Of a DNA stretch of 33,514 bases, positions 21,830 to 29,362 are shown one piece after another (within the stretch, counting starts at the first letter, position 1; each line of letters opens with the position of its first letter). Origin of the DNA: a bacterium (GTDB taxonomy: Bacteria > Patescibacteriota > Gracilibacteria > JAHISY01). The notes under the pieces are model-generated. The model made no database searches. It was not told the origin of the DNA and worked only from the letters and a program-made list of their open reading frames with translations. The DNA lies in contig JAJYAT010000006.1 in NCBI GenBank assembly GCA_021779375.1, forward strand, positions 1 through 33,514, given 5' to 3'. Position numbers and translations under genes: made by a program.

Positions 21830-23200
21830 TTAAATTGAAACTGAAATACTAGTTGATTGTTCGCCGCTAGTGAGAACAGTGTTGACGAGCGCGTAGGCTG
21901 AGATAGTGACGACGAGACCGAGACAGGCAGCCAGCAAAATCTTTTTGCCTTTTTCGGCCTGCTCCGGATTCGTGAAGGCTGTCGAGATGTAGAGCGCGCC
22001 GACGATGAGCGCGAGCACAGCGAGCGCAGAGCTGAAAGTCAAAATGAAATTGGTGAATCCGCCGAGCTGCTGCGAAAAACTGCCGATGGCAGTCATGGAA
22101 TTAAAAATAATTTTGCCGCCACGATCTGGCATGAAGATATTCACGAAAGTCTCAGCGATCAAAACCGTCGAGAGACCCATGAAAATCCAAGTAATCATTT
22201 TGCGCTGGCGCGTGATGATTTCTTCGTTGCCGCCAGCGGCGACCATTTTGAATCCAGACAGGAAAAGCATGAGCACGGCAGTTGCCCCGATGAAGGTTTG
22301 GAAATACTTCACATAATTCAAGACCACGATGCGTGCCTGCGATTGTCCGGATTGCAAAATCGCCTGCAATTGATTGACTGCCAGTGTTCCACCGCTGATC
22401 TGCGTTTCGACGGTATCAGTCGGCGCAAAAACTTTGTCGACCAAAACTGCGCTGGCACCGACGATGAACAGCGCGATGGCTCCCCACGCAATTGTCTTGC
22501 GCGCATTTTTGACAGTCTCTTCGCTGCCGACACCACCTACCATTTGAAAAACAGCTACGCCCATCGTGATGAGCGCGACTCCGCCGAGAATATACTCGAT
22601 GAGGTGTGCGGCGGAACGTAGAGTGAAGCCGACGATTTTGGCGGACAAGAACACGGTATCGGGATTGGTGAGCAGGTCGATTTTGTCGCTGCGCAAAAGT
22701 ATAAATGCGTCTGAAAGCGGCTTGGCGATTGCCAAAATCATGAAGCCGACAAAAGCCCACAGCATACGCTCACTGAATTTTTTCGAGGCATCCTGTTTGT
22801 CGCCGGCAGTCAAAAAATTAATGACGTATAAGCTGAGAAAGATTCCGAAGACGCCAGCCATGACGTAATCCATAATACTTAAAATCCTTTTAATTAGGCT
22901 GTCTTTAAAAAGGTTGTTGATCAGCGCCTGGTTGCTTGTCCACGCATTAGTGTTCAGAGTAAGCATGCTGCTCGGTGCGTCCGTGGGATCAAGCATGAGT
23001 GAGGCATTGGCCGCGAGTAGTTCCCCGCTGACTGTTTTGTCATTCAGTAAAAAAGCTTTCAGTTGCGCACTGCCTTCACTGAGATTCGCGAAAACAAAAC
23101 CGCCAATGACAAAGACCAGTGTGAGCGCGAAAAGTGTTTCTTGGAAATGGTGCAGATTTCGCGAGAAGAATCGGTGAATTTTGCTTTTTATTTTGCCCAA
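21830..23200 (-). CDS. Four-module T4SS pilin-like polyprotein, first gene of the operon
   Basis: This 456-aa protein has a basic N-terminus without the RRIAN motif, a signal-anchor helix (about 20-40) and LLAANAS (about 64-70). Four pilin-like modules follow, with loops DKQDASKKF, GSEETVKNARK, GNEEIITRQRK and TNPEQAEKGKK between paired helices. The last ends SAYALVNTVL and the C-terminus is SISVSI, parallel to the 552-aa neighbour. The start is TTG at 23200; no in-frame ATG lies before the first helix, and a strong promoter ends 23 bases upstream. It may encode a fixed multi-subunit pilus segment or an inner-membrane base. Confidence 0.82.
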   Translation of the reverse strand: MGKIKSKIHRFFSRNLHHFQETLFALTLVFVIGGFVFANLSEGSAQLKAFLLNDKTVSGELLAANASLMLDPTDAPSSMLTLNTNAWTSNQALINNLFKDSLIKRILSIMDYVMAGVFGIFLSLYVINFLTAGDKQDASKKFSERMLWAFVGFMILAIAKPLSDAFILLRSDKIDLLTNPDTVFLSAKIVGFTLRSAAHLIEYILGGVALITMGVAVFQMVGGVGSEETVKNARKTIAWGAIALFIVGASAVLVDKVFAPTDTVETQISGGTLAVNQLQAILQSGQSQARIVVLNYVKYFQTFIGATAVLMLFLSGFKMVAAGGNEEIITRQRKMITWIFMGLSTVLIAETFVNIFMPDRGGKIIFNSMTAIGSFSQQLGGFTNFILTFSSALAVLALIVGALYISTAFTNPEQAEKGKKILLAACLGLVVTISAYALVNTVLTSGEQSTSISVSI

Positions 23201-23222
23201 TTTTTAGTTTTTAAATCTTCTC

Positions 23223-23251
23223 ATTATAGCAAAAAACTACCATTTTTTCAA
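23223..23251 (-). promoter_or_regulatory. Main promoter of the pilin operon
   Basis: On the minus strand TTGAAA (23251-23246), a 17-base spacer ending in TGC, and TATAAT (23228-23223). The ATPase gene at 29363 has the same TTGAAA-17-TATAAT with TGC. The predicted start near 23216 leaves a 16-base leader without an SD. Confidence 0.8.
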
Positions 23252-23296
23252 TGTCTCGTAACGCGGAATTTTTTTATCTGTCTCATTTTTAACCAC

Positions 23297-23344
23297 GGTC
23301 ATTAGGTTCGGAGGGTCATTGGTCACTGGGTTCGGAGAGTCGTT
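23297..23344. repeat. Two tandem 24-bp repeats
   Basis: GGTCATTAGGTTCGGAGGG plus TCATT is followed directly by GGTCACTGGGTTCGGAGAG plus TCGTT; 20 of 24 positions agree. It lies upstream of the pilin promoter, in a 400-bp gap with no gene. Confidence 0.7.
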
Positions 23345-23367
23345 AAGTCGTGATTTATTGTTTTGGA

Positions 23368-23445
23368 CTTTATCTTTTCCGCCCCTCCTCTTTGTTATTC
23401 CCGTATCCAATCAATGTTGTGAATAAACTTTGGCGAAAAATCCAA
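23368..23445. repeat. Composite intergenic repeat, copy 2
   Basis: It aligns with 11627-11744 but lacks the REP-like palindrome, so TGTTATT continues directly into CCCGT. It is more decayed towards its right end. It occupies part of the 23252-23605 gene-free stretch. Confidence 0.5.
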
Positions 23446-23448
23446 ACG

Positions 23449-23522
23449 CTGGAAATTTCAGGACTTGCGGTAGAAACGCCCCGATGGGCGTTTCTAATGG
23501 AAATTGTTTCGTGAATTTCCAG
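23449..23522. terminator. Nested hairpins downstream of the sigma4-HARE gene
   Basis: CTGGAAATT (23449-23457) and AATTTCCAG (23514-23522) enclose an 11-bp perfect hairpin at 23471-23496 (stem TAGAAACGCCC, loop CGAT). On the minus strand it lies 84-157 bases after the regulator stop and could end that transcript, but there is no clear U-tract. The stretch 23523-23605 shows nothing else. Confidence 0.4.
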
Positions 23523-23605
23523 TTTGAAAATTCTAAAATTTTCGCAGCTCAAAATTGAATTAGTTTTGGGCTTCGAGCGTTTAGGTATTTCGCGCTGCTG
23601 CGAAA

Positions 23606-24709
<1,104 letters not shown>

Positions 24710-24718
24710 TTTTGGAAA

Positions 24719-24733
24719 GTTAAATTTTTTAAC
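24719..24733. promoter_or_regulatory. Inverted repeat at the transcription start of the sigma4-HARE gene
   Basis: GTTAAA-TTT-TTTAAC, a perfect 6-3-6 inverted repeat just past the predicted start (near 24734) of the minus-strand promoter and 10 bases before the ATG. It is placed like an operator or a leader hairpin. Confidence 0.45.
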
Positions 24734-24740
24734 GGGAGAG

Positions 24741-24769
24741 ATATTAAGCCGGGTTGCACTAATCGTCAA
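24741..24769 (-). promoter_or_regulatory. Promoter of the sigma4-HARE gene
   Basis: On the minus strand TTGACG (24769-24764), 17 bases, TAATAT (24746-24741). It is close to consensus. Its presence rules out the TTG at 24769 as a start codon. Confidence 0.8.
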
Positions 24770-24802
24770 ACCACTTCCCGAAGCTAAATCCTGATTATTT
24801 TC

Positions 24803-24822
24803 ACAAAAGAATTATATTTTGT
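24803..24822. promoter_or_regulatory. Inverted repeat in the galU/regulator divergent gap
   Basis: ACAAAA, eight bases, TTTTGT. It lies between two divergent genes, 35-55 bases upstream of the regulator promoter. A binding site is possible but unproven. Confidence 0.3.
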
Positions 24823-24862
24823 CAAATACCCTCTGAAACATTTTTTTGCTCGTCTCAAGGTT

Positions 24863-24871
24863 TGTTAAAAT
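24863..24871 (+). promoter_or_regulatory. Extended -10 of galU, leaderless
   Basis: TGTTAAAAT with TAAAAT at 24866-24871. Seven bases separate it from the ATG at 24879, so transcription should begin on the start codon. The -35 is poor. Confidence 0.6.
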
Positions 24872-24878
24872 TCCTGCG

Positions 24879-25706
24879 ATGACCAAAATTCGCACCGCCA
24901 TTCTGCCTGTCGCTGGCTTCGGTACGCGCTTCCTCCCCGCTTCCAAAGCTGTCCCGAAAGAGCTTTTGCCAATCGTCGATCGCCCGCTGCTGCAGATCAT
25001 CGTCGAGGAAATCGTTGCTGCCGGTATTGAAAAAATCGTCTTAGTGGTGAGTGAAGGTAAAGAAGCCATCAGGAATCATTTCTCGTCCTCGCCGGCACTC
25101 GAAGAAAAATTAGCGAAAAAAGGCGATGCCAAACTCCTGGCGGAAATTCAAAAAATTTCTCAGCTCGCAGAATTCTCGTTTGTCACGCAGCACGAAATGC
25201 TCGGTGACGGGCACGCGATTTTGCAGGCGCGCGAGCAAATTTCCGACGAAAATTTCCTCGTGATTTTTGGTGACGATCTCATTTTCGGCGAGCCGACGAA
25301 GCAACTCATCACGGCTTTCGAATCGAAAAATTCTGCGATTGTCGGACTCCAAAAAGTGCCGCTCAGCGACGTCCACAAATTCGGCATCGTCGCGCTCGAC
25401 CAGCATTCCGCGATTCAAAAATTCGTCGAAAAACCCGCGCCGCTTGACGCGCCGAGCGAGCTGGCAATCGTCGGGAAATACGTCGTGCCGCACAAAATTT
25501 TCGACATCCTCGCGCAAAATCCGGGCGCGAGCGGCGAGATCCGACTGATTGACGCGCTCACAATTTTGCAAAAAACCGAGCCAATTTTCGGTGAGATTTT
25601 GGCGGGGCAGCGTTTCGACTGCGGGCAAAAAGAAGGCTGGTTGGCGGCGAATATTTTTGCCCTGCGTCAGGATGCCGAAATTGCGAAAATCCTCGAGGAG
25701 AACTAA
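24879..25706 (+). CDS. galU: UTP-glucose-1-phosphate uridylyltransferase
   Basis: This 275-aa enzyme makes UDP-glucose for envelope polysaccharides. The nucleotide-binding start PVAGFGTRFLPASKAVPKE, followed by LLPIVDRPLLQ, is diagnostic. Later motifs include the metal/nucleotide VIFGDDLI, FVEKPAP, and YVVPHKIFDIL with GEIRLIDAL. The frame extends upstream to a TTG at 24846, but the ATG at 24879 begins right at the GalU fold and sits 7 bases after a -10, so it is preferred. The TPR gene follows 14 bases later. Confidence 0.94.
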   Translation: MTKIRTAILPVAGFGTRFLPASKAVPKELLPIVDRPLLQIIVEEIVAAGIEKIVLVVSEGKEAIRNHFSSSPALEEKLAKKGDAKLLAEIQKISQLAEFSFVTQHEMLGDGHAILQAREQISDENFLVIFGDDLIFGEPTKQLITAFESKNSAIVGLQKVPLSDVHKFGIVALDQHSAIQKFVEKPAPLDAPSELAIVGKYVVPHKIFDILAQNPGASGEIRLIDALTILQKTEPIFGEILAGQRFDCGQKEGWLAANIFALRQDAEIAKILEEN

Positions 25707-25720
25707 AATCCCGCGAGTTT

Positions 25721-26320
25721 ATGGATGACGACAAAATTGACGAACTTCTCGACCGAGCCGACGAGCTCAAATTCAACGAGCAGTATGAGGACGCGATCAA
25801 AATTTGCGAGGAGATTCTCGCCGACGCGCCCGACTGCGTCGAAGCTTACGAAGAAATCGGTGACAATTTCATTTCGCTGAATCGACTCGAAAAAGCTGAG
25901 AAGGCTTTGCGCAAAGCGATTGAGCTTGATCCGAAATCCGCGAATGCGTGCTATCTGCTCGGCTTTCTTTTTTCCTGCCGACGTGACTGGGAGGAGTCGC
26001 TGCGTTTTCTCGAGCGGGCGGACGAATTCAAACCGAATCATCCTGAGATTCTCCGCTGCCTCGGCTGGGGACTCGCGATGGCGGGCAGTCCTGACAAGGG
26101 CATCATTTTGCTCGAACGCGCGCGCGCTCTCTCGCCCGACGACACCTATATTTTGACTGACCTCGGTGTCTGTTATTTGAATGCCAAAAATATCGACAAG
26201 GCCCTGCCGATTTTCCGCCGCGTTTTGGAAATCGATCCTGACAATGTGAAGGCACGCGACTGTCTCGTCATCGTCGAAGAGTACGCGGACAAAGCGAAAA
26301 ATTTTAAACGCAAAACTTAA
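25721..26320 (+). CDS. Tetratricopeptide repeat protein
   Basis: This 199-aa acidic, soluble protein is made of about five TPR units (about 8-40, 41-73, 75-108, 109-142 and 143-176). The spacing is 34 residues and the units have the usual A...Y...G..L / A...Y.. A.......P pattern. It has no signal peptide or membrane helix and ends in a basic tail (KAKNFKRKT). TPR domains scaffold protein complexes; no specific partner is evident. It starts 14 bases after galU and is likely cotranscribed. It is followed by 96 bases of AT-rich imperfect repeats (26321-26416) with no gene or clear promoter. Confidence 0.85.
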   Translation: MDDDKIDELLDRADELKFNEQYEDAIKICEEILADAPDCVEAYEEIGDNFISLNRLEKAEKALRKAIELDPKSANACYLLGFLFSCRRDWEESLRFLERADEFKPNHPEILRCLGWGLAMAGSPDKGIILLERARALSPDDTYILTDLGVCYLNAKNIDKALPIFRRVLEIDPDNVKARDCLVIVEEYADKAKNFKRKT

Positions 26321-26416
26321 ATTAATTTTCAAGTTTCGGATTTTCGAAATAATTTTCAATTTTTGAAAATTAGAATTTGTTTGAAAGTTTGTGAATTAGT
26401 AAGTTGAAAATTTTTG

Positions 26417-27025
26417 ATGAAAATTATCAAAATCACTTCCGTAAATTTTGAACAAGCGATTGTCGAAGCCATCAAAATTTTCGATCGTGGCGGAATCGTC
26501 GCGCATCCGACGGACACGGTCTGGGGTTTGGCGGCTGATTCGGAGAATCCCAAGGCACTTGCCAAAATTCATTTTCTAAAAAAATCCAATCCGGCGAAGC
26601 CGCTACTCCTGAATTTGCCGTCGAAAGCTTATTTGAATCGCCTCGGGGCGAAGCTGTGCCAGGCGCATTTGCTGACGAAAAAATTCTGGCCGGGCAATCT
26701 GAGCCTGCTCGTGTGTTCCAAAAAAAATCCAGCTGAGAAAATCGGCGTGCGACTCCCCGACCACGCGATTTCGCGTGCGCTCGCGCGCAAATTCGGTGCG
26801 CCACTTGTCACGACTTCGGCGAATCTTACCGGCAAAAAAGTCGCGCGTGATGCGGCGGCAGTGGCGCGAATTTTTCCTACGATTGATCTGATTCTCGACG
26901 ACGGTTCACTTTCTAGAAATCTCGCCTCGACACTGGTCGACGTTTCGGCAGGAGAAATTCAGCTCGTGCGCGCTGGTGCGCTCGACTTCAAAAAAATTTT
27001 ACAAACGCAATCGCGCCAGTCGTAA
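26417..27025 (+). CDS. tsaC: L-threonylcarbamoyladenylate synthase
   Basis: This 202-aa YrdC/Sua5-domain enzyme makes threonylcarbamoyl-AMP from threonine, bicarbonate and ATP, the first step of tRNA t6A37 modification. It has the fold start FDRGGIVAHPTDTVWGLAAD, then KKSNPAKPLLL (KR-x-K-P-type motif), FWPGNLSLLV, the arginine of GVRLPDH and TTSANLTGK. It lacks the extra C-terminal domain of Sua5. ATG 26417 is preferred to a TTG one codon earlier. It converges on the next gene with a 38-bp overlap of coding ends. Confidence 0.93.
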   Translation: MKIIKITSVNFEQAIVEAIKIFDRGGIVAHPTDTVWGLAADSENPKALAKIHFLKKSNPAKPLLLNLPSKAYLNRLGAKLCQAHLLTKKFWPGNLSLLVCSKKNPAEKIGVRLPDHAISRALARKFGAPLVTTSANLTGKKVARDAAAVARIFPTIDLILDDGSLSRNLASTLVDVSAGEIQLVRAGALDFKKILQTQSRQS

Positions 27026-27458
27026 ATCCCGCCACCAAAATTCCCGAGATCAGGACTCCGAGCGAAATCAGGAAAATCGCCCATTTTTTCTCGACGCCGA
27101 AAAGCCACGCGAGCAGTACGCCTGTCCATGCGCCCGAGCCGGGCAGTGGGATGGCGACGAAGGTGGCGAGAAAAACCTTCTCGAAGCGGACGAAATTTTT
27201 GGAATGTTTCGCACGCGTTTTGGCGAAGATTTTTTGCAAAATGCGATCTGCCCACGGCCAGTATTTTTCAGCGAACCAATTGACGAACGGAAGCAAATAA
27301 ATCAGCAAAACCGAAACGAAGATATTTCCCGCGACTGAGAAGAAAAGCGCTTCAGCAAGTGAAAGCTGCCCGATCGTGAGCGCCCACGGTAGCGCGCCGC
27401 GCAGCTCGAAAATCGGCGTCATGGCAAAGAGAAACGTCGTGATTTGGGGTGGCAGCAT
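26988..27458 (-). CDS. Putative small multi-drug export family membrane protein (COG2426-like)
   Basis: This 156-aa protein has about four to five hydrophobic helices. It shows the family features FELRGALPWAL near the N-terminus and the mid-protein AIPLPGSGAWTGVL. Proteins of this family are annotated as small multidrug exporters, but transport has little experimental support. Its last 38 bases overlap the 3' end of tsaC on the other strand. Confidence 0.8.
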   Translation of the reverse strand: MLPPQITTFLFAMTPIFELRGALPWALTIGQLSLAEALFFSVAGNIFVSVLLIYLLPFVNWFAEKYWPWADRILQKIFAKTRAKHSKNFVRFEKVFLATFVAIPLPGSGAWTGVLLAWLFGVEKKWAIFLISLGVLISGILVAGFTTGAIAFVKFF

Positions 27459-27505
27459 TGCCGGATTTTAGCAGAGAAAATTAATGTAAATTCGTGAACT
27501 GCGAT

Positions 27506-27533
27506 TTGACAAAAGGATTTTTAAAGGTAAAAT
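27506..27533 (+). promoter_or_regulatory. Promoter of the zinc-ribbon gene, leaderless
   Basis: TTGACA (27506-27511), 16 bases, TAAAAT (27528-27533). It has the only perfect -35 box I found in the window. Seven bases separate the -10 from the ATG at 27541, so the mRNA should start on the ATG. Confidence 0.8.
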
Positions 27534-27540
27534 ACGCGAC

Positions 27541-28101
27541 ATGAATTTTCCGTCGCAATTGTCGGACAGAGGTGATGATTTGCTAGATGTTGTCTTAGGA
27601 GAGGTTGGGTTGCCTGAGGAGAAGCAGACAATAGCAACGAATCCGTCGTATTTGCCAGTCAAATTAACTGACTCACCGTTATCGTTATCACCGAAGAAGT
27701 TTTATGATGTAACCAAAAAAGCCGTTGAAGACAGTATCATTAATGAATTTCGTCAGAGACCTATCTTGGCTGCGATGATCGTTAATCAGAATTCCAAATT
27801 TTTAGATGGGGATGCTGATTTTCGCGAGCGTGTGCTTGATGCAGTGAAAGAAACCCTTGGGGTAAAAATCCCAAGCGGTCCGATTCCAATTTGCATGCAC
27901 TGTAGGCAAATTCGGGATTCAGCTGATAGCGATGATAAAGATCAGCAAAACTGGAAACCAATAATAGGAAATTCAATCTTAAATTATTTTGAGATTCGAT
28001 TTTCGCATGGACTTTGCCCTTGTTGTTATGAAAAACATTATTCAGAATTTTTACCGACCGTTGTTCCAGGAACAACCCCAGGGTCAGAGAATAAGGATTA
28101 A
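27541..28101 (+). CDS. Standalone zinc-ribbon-like protein of the CxxC...FSHGxCPxC type
   Basis: This 186-aa protein is soluble. Residues about 120-172 read ICMHCRQIRDS, then a 15-residue acidic insert, NWKPIIGNSI, and FSHGLCPCCYEKHY. This matches the C-terminal element C-x-x-C-K-x-I-R-D...W...E...FSHG-x-CP-x-C found at the ends of many bacterial response regulators and PAS kinases. The C-x-x-C and C-P-x-C pairs could bind a metal. Here it has no receiver or PAS domain; the N-terminal 115 residues are unrecognised. Codon use is more A/T-rich than in neighbours, suggesting transfer or a different expression class. It has a strong leaderless promoter. Confidence 0.72.
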   Translation: MNFPSQLSDRGDDLLDVVLGEVGLPEEKQTIATNPSYLPVKLTDSPLSLSPKKFYDVTKKAVEDSIINEFRQRPILAAMIVNQNSKFLDGDADFRERVLDAVKETLGVKIPSGPIPICMHCRQIRDSADSDDKDQQNWKPIIGNSILNYFEIRFSHGLCPCCYEKHYSEFLPTVVPGTTPGSENKD

Positions 28102-28107
28102 TTTGAG

Positions 28108-28116
28108 TGTTAAAAT
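28108..28116 (+). promoter_or_regulatory. Extended -10 of rsmH, leaderless
   Basis: TGTTAAAAT with TAAAAT at 28111-28116. Six bases separate it from the GTG at 28123. No -35 is visible. Confidence 0.55.
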
Positions 28117-28122
28117 TTCGGC

Positions 28123-28968
28123 GTGAATTTTCACGCGCCTGTCCTCCCCACCGAAACACTCGAATTGCTTGCACCGCACGGTGGCGAGCTTTTTGTCGAT
28201 GGCACGCTCGGACTTGGCGGGCACGCGAAATTAATTCTCCAAAAAATTTCACCCAAAGGTAAGCTGATTGGTTTGGACGCGGACGAGCGCAATTTGCAGT
28301 TGGCACGCGAGAATTTGGCGGATTTTCCGAATGTCGAGCTGATCCATTCCAATTTTCGCGAGCTCAATAAAATCGCCGCGCTGAATTCGCTCGATGGAAT
28401 TTTGCTCGATCTCGGTGTTTCGTCGCCGCATTTCGACGATCCGGCGCGCGGTTTTTCTTTCAAAAAAAATGGACCGCTCGATTTGCGCTTCGATCAGAGT
28501 CAGCCGCTCACGGCGGCGGTTATTTTGAACAGCTTTCCAGAAGCTCAGATTGCTGACATTTTGCGGAATTTTGGCGAGATTGGAATTTCCCGGAAAATCG
28601 CGCACCAGATCTGCGTGGCGCGTCGACAGCAAAAATTTCAAACGACTGCCGACTTGGTCGCGCTGGTCGAAGTGAAAAGCTTGTTGCCGCAAATTTTTCA
28701 GGCTTTGCGCATCGCGGTCAATGACGAATTGGGTGCGCTAGAAAACACTTTAAATTCTGCGCCAAAACTTCTAAAATCAGGCGGGCGAATTGCGGTGATT
28801 TCATTTCATTCGCTGGAAGATCGGCTTGTCAAAAATTTCTTCCGGGAACAAAAAAAGGCTGGCATACTCGAAATTCTGACGAAAAAGCCAATCGTGCCTT
28901 CCCTAGCTGAAGTTCAGGAAAATCCGCGTTCGCGTTCCGCTAAGCTACGCGTTGCACTTAAAATCTAA
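28123..28968 (+). CDS. rsmH: 16S rRNA (cytosine-1402-N4)-methyltransferase
   Basis: This 281-aa enzyme (formerly MraW) methylates C1402 of 16S rRNA. It has the N-terminal HAPVL, the SAM motif VDGTLGLGGHAKLIL, LIGLDADERNL, LLDLGVSSPHFDDPARGFSF, the DLRFD segment and the C-terminal ISFHSLEDRLVKNFF. The start is GTG, placed by the leaderless -10. It is usually the second gene of the dcw division cluster. Here only an FtsL-like gene follows, with no base between stop and ATG. Confidence 0.95.
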   Translation: MNFHAPVLPTETLELLAPHGGELFVDGTLGLGGHAKLILQKISPKGKLIGLDADERNLQLARENLADFPNVELIHSNFRELNKIAALNSLDGILLDLGVSSPHFDDPARGFSFKKNGPLDLRFDQSQPLTAAVILNSFPEAQIADILRNFGEIGISRKIAHQICVARRQQKFQTTADLVALVEVKSLLPQIFQALRIAVNDELGALENTLNSAPKLLKSGGRIAVISFHSLEDRLVKNFFREQKKAGILEILTKKPIVPSLAEVQENPRSRSAKLRVALKI

Positions 28969-29319
28969 ATGAACCTAATTCTCTCAAATTCGCGCGAAGC
29001 TCGTCCCGGCATCCGGCGACGCACGCTGTCGAACCGCGTCGAAGTTGGCACGTTCTCACTGATGGTCGTCTCGGTGCTGCTCGCGCTGGCAGTTTCGCTG
29101 ATTTACCTCGCGCATGCGAATCGTACGGCGACGCGCGGCTACATTCTCAAAAAACTGGAGATTGAGAAGAATGACTTGCGCACGCAGTCGGAGATTTGGG
29201 AACAAAAAGTCAGCGAGGCGAAATCACTGAGCGCGATCGAGGCATCCGGAGTTTTATCGAAAATGGTCGACGTCGAAAAGCCGATTTATCTCCAAGCCAA
29301 AGCGGTCGCGGCTGATTGA
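28969..29319 (+). CDS. ftsL: FtsL-like division protein
   Basis: This 116-aa bitopic protein has a short basic cytoplasmic part, one membrane helix (about 28-50) and a helical, heptad-bearing exterior (about 55-95). That is the layout of FtsL/DivIC. Sequence is poorly conserved in this family. The call rests on topology and on the position directly after rsmH, where ftsL lies in most bacteria. FtsL joins FtsB/DivIC and FtsQ at the septum. The stop is TGA, which overlaps the -35 of the ATPase promoter. Confidence 0.7.
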   Translation: MNLILSNSREARPGIRRRTLSNRVEVGTFSLMVVSVLLALAVSLIYLAHANRTATRGYILKKLEIEKNDLRTQSEIWEQKVSEAKSLSAIEASGVLSKMVDVEKPIYLQAKAVAAD

Positions 29320-29344
29320 AAAAAATCTAATTTTATGCTATAAT
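29316..29344 (+). promoter_or_regulatory. Promoter of the T4SS ATPase gene
   Basis: TTGAAA (29316-29321), a 17-base spacer ending in TGC, TATAAT (29339-29344). It matches the pilin operon promoter in -35, spacer length and extended -10. The predicted start near 29351 leaves a 12-base A-rich leader without an SD. Confidence 0.82.
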
Positions 29345-29362
29345 TTAAAACAAAAAAACTGA

